Shown here piece after piece: positions 26,312 through 35,265 of a stretch of DNA of 64,000 bases (positions are counted from its first letter, which is position 1; the number at the start of each line of letters is the position of its first letter). The notes beneath the pieces are model-generated. The model was given only the letters and a program-made list of their open reading frames with translations, made no database searches and was not told the origin of the DNA. A program made the translations under genes and the position numbers. Origin of the DNA: Pelodictyon phaeoclathratiforme BU-1 (GTDB taxonomy: Bacteria; Bacteroidota; Chlorobiia; Chlorobiales; Chlorobiaceae); NCBI RefSeq assembly GCF_000020645.1, contig NC_011060.1, positions 2,680,501 through 2,744,500 of the forward strand, given 5' to 3'.

Positions 26312-28852
26312 TTACTCCTTTTTCGCCAGCCCTTCTCCTTCATTGACCGGAACCGCCCCATCAAGAAAGGTGAGGACATTCTCCGTTTCATCGAGAGCAA
26401 TACGGATGACGCTTCCTTCGATAAATCGCCCTTTGAGCATCTCTTCGGCAAGGGGATCTTCGACATACTTCTGCAGAGCCCTTTTCAGAGGACGGGCGCC
26501 ATATTTCTGGTCATAGCCTTTATCGACAAGGAACTCCTTGGCTTTTTCATCAATTTCAACCTCGATACCCATGTCATGCAGCCTTTTGAAGAGCTTGCCG
26601 GCAGTAATGTCGATGATTTTGAAAATATGCTGTTTTTCAAGCGGATGAAAGACAATAATGTCATCAATACGATTGAGAAACTCGGGGTTGAAAACCCGTT
26701 TGAGAGCATCCTCAATGGTTGATTTCATCGCCTTGTAATTTCCGGTTGCATCATCAGGCGCGGTAAAGCCCATGCCGGATCCTGCTCCGAAACTCTTGAT
26801 GTCTTTGGCTCCGATATTCGAGGTCATGATGATGACGGTGTTGCGGAAATCGACCTTTCTTCCCATGCCGTCTGTCAAAACCCCTTCATCAAGCACCTGG
26901 AGCAAGATGTTGAAGACATCAGGATGCGCTTTTTCAATCTCATCAATAAGCACAACCGAGTAGGGCTTGCGGCGCACTTTTTCGGTCAGTTGACCGCCCT
27001 CTTCATAGCCAACATAGCCCGGAGGCGCTCCAACAAGACGACTGACGGAGAATTTTTCCATATACTCGCTCATGTCGGCGCGAATCAGTGCATCTTCGGT
27101 GTCGAACATATAACGGGTGAGCGCTTTGGCAAGCTCCGTCTTGCCGACACCGGTAGGACCAAGAAAAATAAAGGAGCCGATCGGACGTGAGGGATCTTTC
27201 AACCCTGCACGTGTACGCTGTATCGCCTTGGTGATCTTTTTGATAGCCTCGTCCTGACCAATAACCTCTTTTGTAAGATCGGCCTCCATGGAGAGCAGCT
27301 TTTTGGATTCCGACTGTGCAACCCTTGCCACCGGAATACCGGTCATCATGGCAATCACAGAGGTAATATCAGCCTCGGTGACATCATAAACGCTTTCGGC
27401 TGCCCTGTCCTCCCACTCCTGTTTGGCCAGGTCAAGGGCATCAATCAGGTGTTTCTCCTTATCACGCAGCCGCGCTGCTTCCTCAAAATTCTGCATTTTC
27501 ACGACCTGGTTCTTCTCCGCCTTGATCTCCTCAATGGATTTTTCAAGTTCAAGAATCTCCGCAGGCACATGGATGTTGCTCAAATGCACCCTTGCGCCAG
27601 CCTCATCCATGACATCAATGGCCTTGTCGGGCAAGAAACGGTCGGTAATATAGCGCTCGGAAAGCTTGACCGCCTTCTCGATGGAGTCTCCCGAATAGTT
27701 GACATGGTGATGAACCTCATACTTCGACTTGATGTTGTTGAGGATCTGGATGGTCTCGTCAACCGAGGTGGGCTCAACCATGATTTTCTGGAATCTCCGG
27801 TCAAGGGCGCCATCTTTTTCTATAAACTGACGGTATTCGTCAAGCGTGGTTGCTCCAATACACTGCAATTCACCGCGGGCAAGCGCCGGTTTGAAAATAT
27901 TGCTTGCGTCAAGGGAACCGGAAGCGCCCCCGGCACCAACAATGGTGTGCAACTCATCGATAAAGAGAATCACATCACGCGACCGCTCCAGCTCGTTCAT
28001 AAGCGCTTTCATACGCTCCTCGAACTGACCCCGGTATTTGGTGCCGGCAACAAGAGCTGCCAGATCGAGGGCAACTACCCTCTTGTCGTAGAGAACCCTC
28101 GATACCTTGCGCTGTACAATCTTGAGGGCAAGACCTTCGGCAATAGCCGTTTTGCCTACGCCTGGTTCTCCAATAAGTACCGGATTGTTCTTTTTACGGC
28201 GGCTCAACACCTGGGCAACACGCTCAATCTCCTTTTCACGACCGATGATCGGGTCAAGCTTGTCATCAAGGGCAAGACGGGTAAGGTCACGGCCAAAATT
28301 ATCGAGTACGGGAGTCTTGGTTCTCTCGCCTTTTCTCTGTTCCGGCCTTTTGGAGGGGCGTTCAGTTCCTCCTGACGAATAGGAACCCTCCATAGGGGGC
28401 TCTTCCGACTCACTCCTGCTGCTGGTGATGCTCAGGAGTTCATCGCGGACAAGGTCATAGGTCACACCAAACTGTTCGAGAATCTGGGCGGCGATATTAT
28501 CATCCCCTTTCATGATCGAGAGCAGCAGATGCTCGGTGCCGATAACATTCGACTTGCAGATTTTTGCTTCGAGATAGGTGATTTTCAGCACCTTCTCAGC
28601 CTGCTTGGTCAGGGGAACATTGCCCATCTGCGCCTCGGCAACCCGTTGATGGGTGCTTTCCTCTATTTTCAGTTTGAGGCCAAAAAGGTCTATCTTGAGA
28701 TTTTTTAATATTCTGGCACCGATACCCTCTCCCTCCTTGATGAGGCCAAGGAGAAGATGCTCAGTACCAATATAGTCATGACCCAACCGGAGAGCTTCCT
28801 CCCGGCTGAGGCGGATGACATCCTGTACTCTATTCGAAAAGTTTCCTTCCAT
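26312..28852 (-). CDS. clpC: ATP-dependent Clp protease ATPase subunit ClpC
   Basis: An 846-residue Hsp100 unfoldase. Two Clp_N repeats start the protein (GHDYIGTEHLLLGLI and IGTEHLLLSIMKGDD). The first AAA+ domain has IGEPGVGKTAIAEGLA and VILFIDELHTIVGAGG. A UVR-type middle segment (MQNFEEAARLRDKEK) marks ClpC rather than ClpB. The second AAA+ domain has FLGPTGVGKTELAKAL and VVLIDEIEKAHPDVFN. It feeds substrates to ClpP or acts with adaptor proteins. ClpP is not in the window. No CtsR or McsA/B genes adjoin, unlike in Firmicutes. Confidence 0.96.
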   Translation of the reverse strand: MEGNFSNRVQDVIRLSREEALRLGHDYIGTEHLLLGLIKEGEGIGARILKNLKIDLFGLKLKIEESTHQRVAEAQMGNVPLTKQAEKVLKITYLEAKICKSNVIGTEHLLLSIMKGDDNIAAQILEQFGVTYDLVRDELLSITSSRSESEEPPMEGSYSSGGTERPSKRPEQRKGERTKTPVLDNFGRDLTRLALDDKLDPIIGREKEIERVAQVLSRRKKNNPVLIGEPGVGKTAIAEGLALKIVQRKVSRVLYDKRVVALDLAALVAGTKYRGQFEERMKALMNELERSRDVILFIDELHTIVGAGGASGSLDASNIFKPALARGELQCIGATTLDEYRQFIEKDGALDRRFQKIMVEPTSVDETIQILNNIKSKYEVHHHVNYSGDSIEKAVKLSERYITDRFLPDKAIDVMDEAGARVHLSNIHVPAEILELEKSIEEIKAEKNQVVKMQNFEEAARLRDKEKHLIDALDLAKQEWEDRAAESVYDVTEADITSVIAMMTGIPVARVAQSESKKLLSMEADLTKEVIGQDEAIKKITKAIQRTRAGLKDPSRPIGSFIFLGPTGVGKTELAKALTRYMFDTEDALIRADMSEYMEKFSVSRLVGAPPGYVGYEEGGQLTEKVRRKPYSVVLIDEIEKAHPDVFNILLQVLDEGVLTDGMGRKVDFRNTVIIMTSNIGAKDIKSFGAGSGMGFTAPDDATGNYKAMKSTIEDALKRVFNPEFLNRIDDIIVFHPLEKQHIFKIIDITAGKLFKRLHDMGIEVEIDEKAKEFLVDKGYDQKYGARPLKRALQKYVEDPLAEEMLKGRFIEGSVIRIALDETENVLTFLDGAVPVNEGEGLAKKE

Positions 28853-29029
28853 TCTTGTCTCTATCGGTAAAATTGTTGTGAATACCCCGTTTCATCATCT
28901 CCTGATACGCACACGGCAAAATATAACAGCGAAAAAATAATCCTTAAAGATAGCTACTTTATCACAATTCCATAAAAAAGAGAAAACCCGGGCACTGGAT
29001 TAAAGGTTCTCTACCCTCAAGGATCAGCC

Positions 29030-29494
29030 ATGAATGTTCAATACATCCTTATTGACGACAACAATGCGGAACACCGCGACCTCTCGATTTACCGTACCGG
29101 ACGAATAAACCGGGTACGGCTTCAGGACAAAGCGTACACAATTTACAGCACAATTGAGCTTGATGCGCACGACTATGCGGCGATTTTCCATTACGGCATC
29201 GTAGAGGCTATGAATGAGCTGCATTTCATCTCTGAATCGGGAAACGGGCTTGACAGTTGGGACGAGGCCTTTCTGCATCACAGCGCACTCAGCGCCCTGC
29301 TGCGCATTATCAGAAGGTGCAGCGAGGGCATCGATCCCCAAAAAAAAGAGACCATCCTGCTCGGATGGCAAAATCAACCGGTTGGCGTGGCCTGGCTGCG
29401 ATTGATTGATCCGGTTAAAACCGCCGCTTTTCTTCGGAAGTTCGATACGTTTATCGTGGAAAGCGAAGGATATGATCTGGAATTTATCCTGTAG
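29030..29494 (+). CDS. Conserved hypothetical protein
   Basis: A 154-residue soluble protein that I do not recognise. It starts MNVQYILIDDNNAEH, has a mixed alpha/beta pattern and no signal or membrane segment. Codon use and length resemble neighbouring core genes, so it is probably real. It is divergent from clpC, with 177 bases between starts that must hold both promoters. A 10-bp hairpin follows its stop. Confidence 0.65.
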   Translation: MNVQYILIDDNNAEHRDLSIYRTGRINRVRLQDKAYTIYSTIELDAHDYAAIFHYGIVEAMNELHFISESGNGLDSWDEAFLHHSALSALLRIIRRCSEGIDPQKKETILLGWQNQPVGVAWLRLIDPVKTAAFLRKFDTFIVESEGYDLEFIL

Positions 29495-29505
29495 CGAAAA
29501 ATAAA

Positions 29506-29543
29506 ATCCTGCCCGAATTGACATATACGGATCCGGGCAGGAT
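29506..29543 (+). terminator. Hairpin after the 29030 gene
   Basis: ATCCTGCCCG (29506-29515) is the perfect complement of CGGGCAGGAT (29534-29543), separated by 18 bases, starting 12 bases after a stop codon and between two convergent genes. There is no T-tract, so it may be an mRNA-stabilising or bidirectional stop structure. Confidence 0.45.
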
Positions 29544-29708
29544 AACGTACTCTTCATGAAAGAAACCAGGCATGTGCAAAGTCATCGAAAAAAGGTCGTT
29601 TTGGTTTGAGCAGACGCAACACCTCTACCACCTCACCCGGATAAAAGCCCATTCAAAAAACCTAACGGAACCATCATCTCACTCCCTGTGATTATGTTAT
29701 CGTGTATT

Positions 29709-30710
29709 TCAAAAGCCCATAGCAAGCTGAACCGTCACAGCATCGCTGTTGCTCCCGTCATCATTGCTGTTGTGAAGGTATTCGAGAGCCAGTGTCGCTT
29801 TTTCAGAGAGATCACAGGCAAGTGTTGCTCCATACTGCTTTTCAACATTAAAATCTTCAGCTCCGGCATAGCGCAAGGCAAGATGGAGGGATTCGGCAAG
29901 ATCATAGCCTGCCTCAACATTATATGTCGCAGGCTTTAATCCCAACCGCTCCCCATCGACAAAGCGCTTTGCGGCAGCGAGATATTCACTCCTGACCTCA
30001 ACACTGCCAAACCGGAAACGACTGAATAGACTATAGCCGCCTACATAATCAGCCGTTGTAAAGTGAGCCATCTCAAAATCATCCTGGAGCGTATCGGTAT
30101 CCCCCATATTGCTGCAGTACGAACCACCGATTTCATATGCAAACCGCTCGCTTGCCTCGCCGGCAATGGCAAGAGCCCCGACAAAAGTATTGATTTCATC
30201 CTTCCCCGCTTTTTGCAGATCGCCCTTAAAGAGAGTGAGCGAAGCCGAGACACCCCCTCCTTCATACCCTGTCTGCAGCGATGCGTGATGTTTGGTCTCG
30301 CCCAACTCGAGCGTTGTCGGATCCGAAATCATCCCTGTGGCAAAATTTCCAAACGACTGCGTAAAACGACCCGCCTTTACAAAAAAAGGAGAGTCATCGC
30401 GCTTCATTTTCATGCTGGCCTCATCAACAAGAATACGATCATCGCCATGCTGTTCGTAGAGAAGAGTGGTGCGGGCACTCAGCCAGTCCGTCGCCTTTGC
30501 CTCAACCCCCAACTCGATTGTCGCAAGAGAAAGATCCGATGAGCTCTCCCCGTCAGCATCCTGATATGCGCCTTCTACCTCCAGCAGACCGGAAAAAGAG
30601 AGCCCTTTGACAAGAGCGGTACCTTGACCGCTCTCTTCGACAGCAAAAAGAGAGGAAGAAGAAAGAAGAGCAATGCAGATAAAAGCCGTGGATTTCAAAA
30701 AGAGGTTCAT
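29709..30710 (-). CDS. LbtU-family siderophore porin (outer-membrane beta barrel)
   Basis: A 333-residue protein. Residues 1-23 form a signal peptide (LKSTAFICIALLSSSSLFA). The remainder alternates hydrophobic and polar residues in amphipathic strands and ends in phenylalanine (VTVQLAMGF), the outer-membrane barrel signal. Strands such as GLSFSGLLEVEGAYQD, FVKAGRFTQSFGNFATGM and ALRYAGAEDFNVEKQYGA resemble LbtU-type porins, linked to siderophore uptake without TonB. Position next to fur, with a palindrome that may be a Fur site in its promoter, supports an iron role. The transported ligand is inference. Confidence 0.75.
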   Translation of the reverse strand: MNLFLKSTAFICIALLSSSSLFAVEESGQGTALVKGLSFSGLLEVEGAYQDADGESSSDLSLATIELGVEAKATDWLSARTTLLYEQHGDDRILVDEASMKMKRDDSPFFVKAGRFTQSFGNFATGMISDPTTLELGETKHHASLQTGYEGGGVSASLTLFKGDLQKAGKDEINTFVGALAIAGEASERFAYEIGGSYCSNMGDTDTLQDDFEMAHFTTADYVGGYSLFSRFRFGSVEVRSEYLAAAKRFVDGERLGLKPATYNVEAGYDLAESLHLALRYAGAEDFNVEKQYGATLACDLSEKATLALEYLHNSNDDGSNSDAVTVQLAMGF

Positions 30711-30749
30711 AAACAGATGATTGGAGTTATCAGGAAACAGTTTTTCGAC

Positions 30750-30772
30750 TTATTTAGATCGATTATAAATAA
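30750..30772 (-). promoter_or_regulatory. Candidate Fur operator upstream of the porin gene
   Basis: TTATTTA (30750-30756) and TAAATAA (30766-30772) form a 7-1-7-like AT-rich palindrome, 40 bases before the porin start and 116 bases past the fur stop. Size and composition fit Fur-type boxes. Only one such site was seen by eye. Confidence 0.4.
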
Positions 30773-30887
30773 TCTTTTTTAATTTAAAGGTTTGAATCGG
30801 GGACAACGCCTCATGAAATCGGCATCGTGCTTGGTTATCCCTACCTATCTGCGTGCCGCATAAAAAAAATCAGGATTCCTCCTCTGA

Positions 30888-31415
30888 TCACTTCTGTTTC
30901 AGGCTCTCTTCAACACAGTCGCCAACACATTTTCCGAAAACCTGGAGAGTGAAGCTGCCCAGCTCAAAGCCATTTTCCCTGCACACCTTTTCGAGCAGTT
31001 CGGAGACTCCACAGTCTGAAACCTCAACAATATTGCCGCATTTTTCACAGATGATATGCAGATGGTTGGTCGCCCCATAGGATTTTTCATAATGGGCGTG
31101 CTTGTGGCCAAGATCAATTTTGGAAACCAGATTAAATTTAAACAGCAGGTTAAGGGTATGATAGACGGTGGCGCGCGAAATGCCTACCTGCTTCTTTTTA
31201 AGGCTGATAAAAATCTCGTCGGCGTCAAGATGAGTATTTGATTGATAGAGTTCTCGCAATACGGCAATGCGTTCCGTTGTACAACGCAGCCCTTGCTCTT
31301 TCATAAATGACTTGAAAAGGCTTTCGGCTTGTTTCGTTTTGTCGCTCGTCTCTTTCTTCGTTTGTGGCGATATATCAGTCATAACAGGGCTCTCATCGAT
31401 ATAATGAATGGTCAA
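30888..31415 (-). CDS. fur: Fur family metal-dependent regulator
   Basis: A 175-residue Fur/PerR-type repressor, somewhat long owing to about 30 extra N-terminal residues. It shows the winged helix QGLRCTTERIAVLRELY and ISRATVYHTLNLL. The metal site includes GHKHAHYE and NHLHIICEKCGNIVEV. The structural zinc site is CEKC plus a C-terminal CVGDC. An internal ATG at 31382 is a possible start. It lies upstream of and in the same direction as the siderophore porin gene, its likely target. Iron rather than peroxide or zinc sensing is inferred from the neighbour. Confidence 0.88.
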   Translation of the reverse strand: MTIHYIDESPVMTDISPQTKKETSDKTKQAESLFKSFMKEQGLRCTTERIAVLRELYQSNTHLDADEIFISLKKKQVGISRATVYHTLNLLFKFNLVSKIDLGHKHAHYEKSYGATNHLHIICEKCGNIVEVSDCGVSELLEKVCRENGFELGSFTLQVFGKCVGDCVEESLKQK

Positions 31416-31563
31416 TGCGGCAACCGCAACAGATCAAGTTCCCTTTTTTTATCGGCATTGCAAAAAAAAACAGCCGTAACGGCAGCAGCAACGGTCATGT
31501 GCATGGCATAGGCTTCCGGGCTCCAGAGCCATACCAATCAAAAACGCGCGCGCTGTTTCAGCG

Positions 31564-32301
31564 TCATAAGCCGAAACTGCAGATCACGCAGTTGAAACGG
31601 GAAGCCAGAGCATGAAGCTCTCCATCGCTGAATACCCCTGCCGCAAGTGGCCTGAGCGTTCTGTCCGGCCTGAATCGCTGAAGAACAAGACGGTTTCCCG
31701 ACACAGCCGCCATAGCATCAACATCTTCAGAAGCATGAATCCCCTTCAGAAGGGTACTCCGGAAAACCACATCGATACCGGAACTCAGAAGAAGCGAGCA
31801 TGAGCGCTCAATACACTTCATCATCGCGCCGGAACAGGGAATCCCGATAACCTCCTCATAGCGCCGGGACTGTAACGGCGCCTTGATATCGAGAGCGACA
31901 CAGTCAACGAGCCGCTCCCGGAGAAGCAGGTCGATCATATCCGGATAGGAGCCGTTGGTATCAAGCTTGACAAGCAGACCGAGCTTCCTGAACGTCCGGA
32001 GCGATTCCGGAAGGGACTCATGCATGGCCGGTTCTCCCCCGGTCACAACAACCGCATCAAGGCAGGAGCGATTACGTTCGACAAGCCGGACCACGTCATG
32101 AAACGGAATCTGATGGTTCCCGCCGCTTCTCACCGGATCGACCAGTTCAGGATTGTGGCAGTAGGGACAGCGGAAATTGCATCCAACGGTAAAAATCACC
32201 GCAGCTATAAGCCCGGGATAATCGATAAAACTCTGGGGGATATAGCCTCCTACGGGAAGTTCCTGTCTCACTCCCTCGCTTTTAAACGGATGTTTTTGCA
32301 T
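31564..32301 (-). CDS. nrdG: Anaerobic ribonucleotide reductase activating protein
   Basis: A radical-SAM activase of about 245 residues. The 4Fe-4S motif CNFRCPYC follows GYIPQSFIDYPGLIAAVIFT. VVTGGEPAMHE and VKLDTNGSYPD are typical radical-SAM motifs. It creates the glycyl radical on NrdD. The ATG at 32301 overlaps the nrdD stop as TGATG, indicating coupling. It is a little longer than enteric NrdG and belongs to the group close to pyruvate formate-lyase-type activases. Regulation is shared with nrdD and its leader. Confidence 0.92.
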   Translation of the reverse strand: MQKHPFKSEGVRQELPVGGYIPQSFIDYPGLIAAVIFTVGCNFRCPYCHNPELVDPVRSGGNHQIPFHDVVRLVERNRSCLDAVVVTGGEPAMHESLPESLRTFRKLGLLVKLDTNGSYPDMIDLLLRERLVDCVALDIKAPLQSRRYEEVIGIPCSGAMMKCIERSCSLLLSSGIDVVFRSTLLKGIHASEDVDAMAAVSGNRLVLQRFRPDRTLRPLAAGVFSDGELHALASRFNCVICSFGL

Positions 32302-34460
32302 CAATGACCCTCCTCTGCACACAGCGACTCTTCCTCGACCATCCCCACAGCAAACAGCTTTCTATCGAAAAACTCGCTCTGTTTTCCCGGATTCCACTGG
32401 CGGACAGGCCTGAGATAACCGACAATTCGCGTATAGACGGTGCAACGTCGCTCGATGCCCGATACTGCACATTTGGGACAGCATTCATGCTCGCCGAACA
32501 GATATCCGTGTGTCGGACAGATACTGAATGTCGGGGAGAGCGTTATGTAGGGCAAGGTAAAATTATCGGTCACCCTCTTCACAAAACGCTTGACACCCTC
32601 GGGGGGAAGCTCGCGTTCGCCGATAAAGGCATGGAATACCGTTCCTCCCGTATAACGCGACTGCAACTCATCCTGAAGCCTGAGCGCTTCGAAAAGATCG
32701 TCAGTATAACCGACCGGCAGTTGCGTCGAATTGGTATAATAAGGCTCCGCGCCGTTCTTCACAGCAGATTCGTTGGCCGTAACGATATCCGGGTAACGGG
32801 ATTTATCGATGCGTGCAAGACGATAAGCTGTACTTTCGGCTGGAGTGGCTTCGAGATTGTAGATAGTGCCGCTCTCCTCCTGGAAAACCGCCAGTTTTTC
32901 CCGCATGAAATCCATCACCTGAAGGGCGAATCGGCGACCCTCTGGCTCGGCTATCGTGCAACCGAGAAAGTTCAGGCAGCACTCGTTCATGCCGGTGATA
33001 CCGATGGTCGAAAAGTGATTGTCCCAGTAGCGGCCGTTTTTCTGGCGGAGATTGCGCAGATAAAAACGGGAGTAGGGATAGAGTCCCTCCTCGGTAAGAC
33101 GCTCGACAACTTTCCGTTTGATTTCAAGACTGCTTTTGGCCAGTTCCATTGTATGCGAAAGCCGTTCGAACAACTCAGCCTCCCCTTTCGACTCGTAACC
33201 GATTCTCGGCAGGTTCATGGTCACGACACCGACAGAACCGGTCAAAGGGTTCGACCCGAACAGACCCCCGCCCTTTTTCTGCAGTTCGCGCTTGTCGAGC
33301 CGGAGTCGGCAGCACATGCTGCGCACATCATCAGGGTTCATCGACGAGTTCACGAAGTTAGAAAAGTAGGGAATTCCGTAACGCGCCGTCATTTTCCATA
33401 TCCCGTCATAGAGCGGGTTCTCCCAGTCGAAATCCTTCGTGATGTTATAGGTCGGGATGGGAAAGGAAAAAACAGCGCCGTTCGCATCGCCTTCGAGCAT
33501 CACATCGGCATAGGCGCGATTGAACAGATCCATCTCGTGCTGAAAATCGTCGTATGTGCAATCCATCAGCTTGCCGCCTATAATGACAGCCCTGTCTTTC
33601 AGCATTGCAGGCACCCTGAGATCGAGGGTCAGATTGGTAAAGGGAGTCTGAAACCCAACCCTGGTCGGCACGTTCATATTGAAAAAGAACTCCTGCAGAC
33701 ACTGCCTCACCCCGTCATAATCGAGTCGGTCGTATCTGATGAAGGGGGCAAGCAGGGTATCGAAGTTCGAAAACGCCTGCGCGCCGGCGGCCTCCCCCTG
33801 CATGGTATAGAAAAAGTTGACGATCTGGCCGAGCGCCGAGCGCAGGTGCCTTGCCGGCTTGCTTGCCGCGTGCCCCTCAACGCCCATAAAACCGCTGATC
33901 AGAAGATCCTCAAGATCCCAGCCGACGCAATAGACACTCAGGAACCCCAGATCGTGGATATGCATGAGCCCTGAGGTATGCGCATCGCTGATCTCTGGAG
34001 GGTAAATGCGATTCAGCCAGTACTGGGCACTGACAATAGTCGAGATATGCTGATTGAGCCCCTGCAACGACCAGGAGGAGTTGGCGCTCTCCCTCACCCT
34101 CCAGTCTTCGATATCGAGATAGCTGTCGACAACGTCAATATTGCTGAACATCTCTTTCGCATCTCGCATATACTGATGCTGGTGCCGGTAGATGATATAG
34201 GCTTTAGCCGCATCGAACTCCCGATGCAGAAAAAGGGTTTTTTCCACCATATCCTGCATCTCTTCAACCGAAGGAACATTGCCATTCATCGCGCTCTCAA
34301 GCTCCCTGATGGCATCCCTGGCAATGCCCGCAGCTTTCGTACGATCAGCCTTTCCAACGGCCCGCAATGCACGAAAAACAGCATATACAATCTTTTCAGC
34401 ATCGAACGGCACTTTACGTCCGTCACGCTTGATCATTTCCTGAAAAACAGTGGCATCCAT
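32301..34460 (-). CDS. nrdD: Anaerobic (class III) ribonucleoside-triphosphate reductase
   Basis: About 719 residues from ATG 34460. An ATP-cone begins the protein (MIKRDGRKVPFDAEKIVYAV). The glycyl-radical barrel includes SVYCVGWDLEDLL, GMNECCLNFLG and ESGTIYNLEATPAE. The C-terminus has a cysteine cluster (ICPTHGYLFGEHECCPKC) that likely binds zinc, and a glycyl-radical loop TRIVGYLRPVRQWNPGKQ. It makes dNTPs without oxygen. The frame extends upstream to 34544, but the ATG at 34460 gives the family start. A cobalamin riboswitch lies about 330 bases upstream on the same strand. Confidence 0.95.
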   Translation of the reverse strand: MDATVFQEMIKRDGRKVPFDAEKIVYAVFRALRAVGKADRTKAAGIARDAIRELESAMNGNVPSVEEMQDMVEKTLFLHREFDAAKAYIIYRHQHQYMRDAKEMFSNIDVVDSYLDIEDWRVRESANSSWSLQGLNQHISTIVSAQYWLNRIYPPEISDAHTSGLMHIHDLGFLSVYCVGWDLEDLLISGFMGVEGHAASKPARHLRSALGQIVNFFYTMQGEAAGAQAFSNFDTLLAPFIRYDRLDYDGVRQCLQEFFFNMNVPTRVGFQTPFTNLTLDLRVPAMLKDRAVIIGGKLMDCTYDDFQHEMDLFNRAYADVMLEGDANGAVFSFPIPTYNITKDFDWENPLYDGIWKMTARYGIPYFSNFVNSSMNPDDVRSMCCRLRLDKRELQKKGGGLFGSNPLTGSVGVVTMNLPRIGYESKGEAELFERLSHTMELAKSSLEIKRKVVERLTEEGLYPYSRFYLRNLRQKNGRYWDNHFSTIGITGMNECCLNFLGCTIAEPEGRRFALQVMDFMREKLAVFQEESGTIYNLEATPAESTAYRLARIDKSRYPDIVTANESAVKNGAEPYYTNSTQLPVGYTDDLFEALRLQDELQSRYTGGTVFHAFIGERELPPEGVKRFVKRVTDNFTLPYITLSPTFSICPTHGYLFGEHECCPKCAVSGIERRCTVYTRIVGYLRPVRQWNPGKQSEFFDRKLFAVGMVEEESLCAEEGH

Positions 34461-34631
34461 GGTAACTATCTTATTGCTGATTAATAAAAACGTTTTCCCT
34501 GTCAGCGGCTGAGCGCCATCTGAACGCAAAAAGAGAGCTGCCACCCGAGCAGGGCGTAGCGTTCAGGAAATGCGCCGAACATAAAGATCATGCCTCTGGA
34601 GGCGCCGATACGAGGATAACCAAGTGTGTTT

Positions 34632-34678
34632 GTAAGCATACGTCTGTGGTGTATTGACCAACCGTTTTGTATGCTTAC
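34632..34678 (-). repeat. Inverted repeat in the nrdDG leader
   Basis: GTAAGCATAC (34632-34641) and GTATGCTTAC (34669-34678) are exact complements with a 27-base spacer, between the cobalamin riboswitch and nrdD. No U-tract follows, so I cannot call it an intrinsic terminator. It may be part of the expression platform or a protein-binding palindrome. Confidence 0.5.
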
Positions 34679-34787
34679 GCGGGGAAAAGAATAGTAAGAG
34701 GGATAAGAGCCTGCAGGAAGAAGAGCCTGAAGCTGTAATCGCTCATAAATGCTCTGGTCCGCGAAAGCATGTTACAAGAAAAGAAGC

Positions 34788-34945
34788 GGGACAGGTCTCC
34801 TGGCTTGCCGGTTGTGCAGCACCTTCCCATTCCGCATCAAACGGAACAGTGGTATAACGCTGCACAACACGTGATCGGCTTTACAGTTGCGCGTCAGCTC
34901 ACGATTTTCACGTGATTCCCTATTAAACCCCTTGTAATGGGGTAT
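34788..34945 (-). promoter_or_regulatory. Cobalamin (B12) riboswitch upstream of nrdDG
   Basis: Read on the minus strand, the segment holds the conserved adenosylcobalamin aptamer parts in order. First comes TTTAATAGGGAATCACGTGA (the AGGGAA...GGTGAA-like block), then CTGACGCGCAACTGT (the GC-CGCAACTG block), a long stem from CACGTGTTGTGCAGC to GCTGCACAAC, and the B12 box AAGCCAGGAGACCTGTCCC. The downstream gene on this strand is nrdD. Under the known logic, bound cobalamin would reduce expression of the B12-independent reductase when a B12-dependent class II enzyme can serve. The presence of NrdJ elsewhere is not visible here. Confidence 0.9.
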
Positions 34946-35040
34946 CCTGCTTCATCAGTAAAAAAAGAACAGTTCAACCGAATCTAAAAAAATAATTCAA
35001 TAACCGTCAATGATTTTAACGCTGTTTGAATAAAGAGCCT

Positions 35041-35238
35041 TTAGCATTCCTGTACACGAATGGAGCGTCTGAGAAGAGCCTTTTCACTCCACAGCCCAAT
35101 CACCATAGCGATCTGTTCCATACCACAGCAAGGATACTCCTGCCGTAAGGCACCCGGCGCGGATTCGGCCAGTGCACTAACGATACTGACCTCTGTTTCC
35201 GTGAGGAGCTCGAAACGCTCAATTTCGAGCGGGTGCAA
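35041..35238 (-). CDS. Possible small protein of unknown function
   Basis: A 65-residue frame from TTG 35238 with a plausible composition (IERFELLTETEVSIVSALAE, EYPCCGMEQIAMVIGLW) and a Cys-Cys pair. It starts 28 bases after the end of the SDR gene on the same strand, so it could be co-transcribed. No family is recognised. The opposite strand also has an open frame here. I lean to coding on the minus strand because its residue pattern is more protein-like. Confidence 0.35.
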   Translation of the reverse strand: MHPLEIERFELLTETEVSIVSALAESAPGALRQEYPCCGMEQIAMVIGLWSEKALLRRSIRVQEC

Positions 35239-35265
35239 GAGATTTATTGGCAGGCAGCCATTTTT

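Noticed and set aside
32304..33974. Long plus-strand open frame of 556 codons across nrdD
   Set aside because: It is the antisense shadow of nrdD, whose minus-strand protein has clear family motifs; the plus frame has no recognisable domain.
34654..34857. 67-codon plus-strand frame
   Set aside because: It lies antisense to the cobalamin riboswitch and its leader; the RNA structure explains the sequence better.
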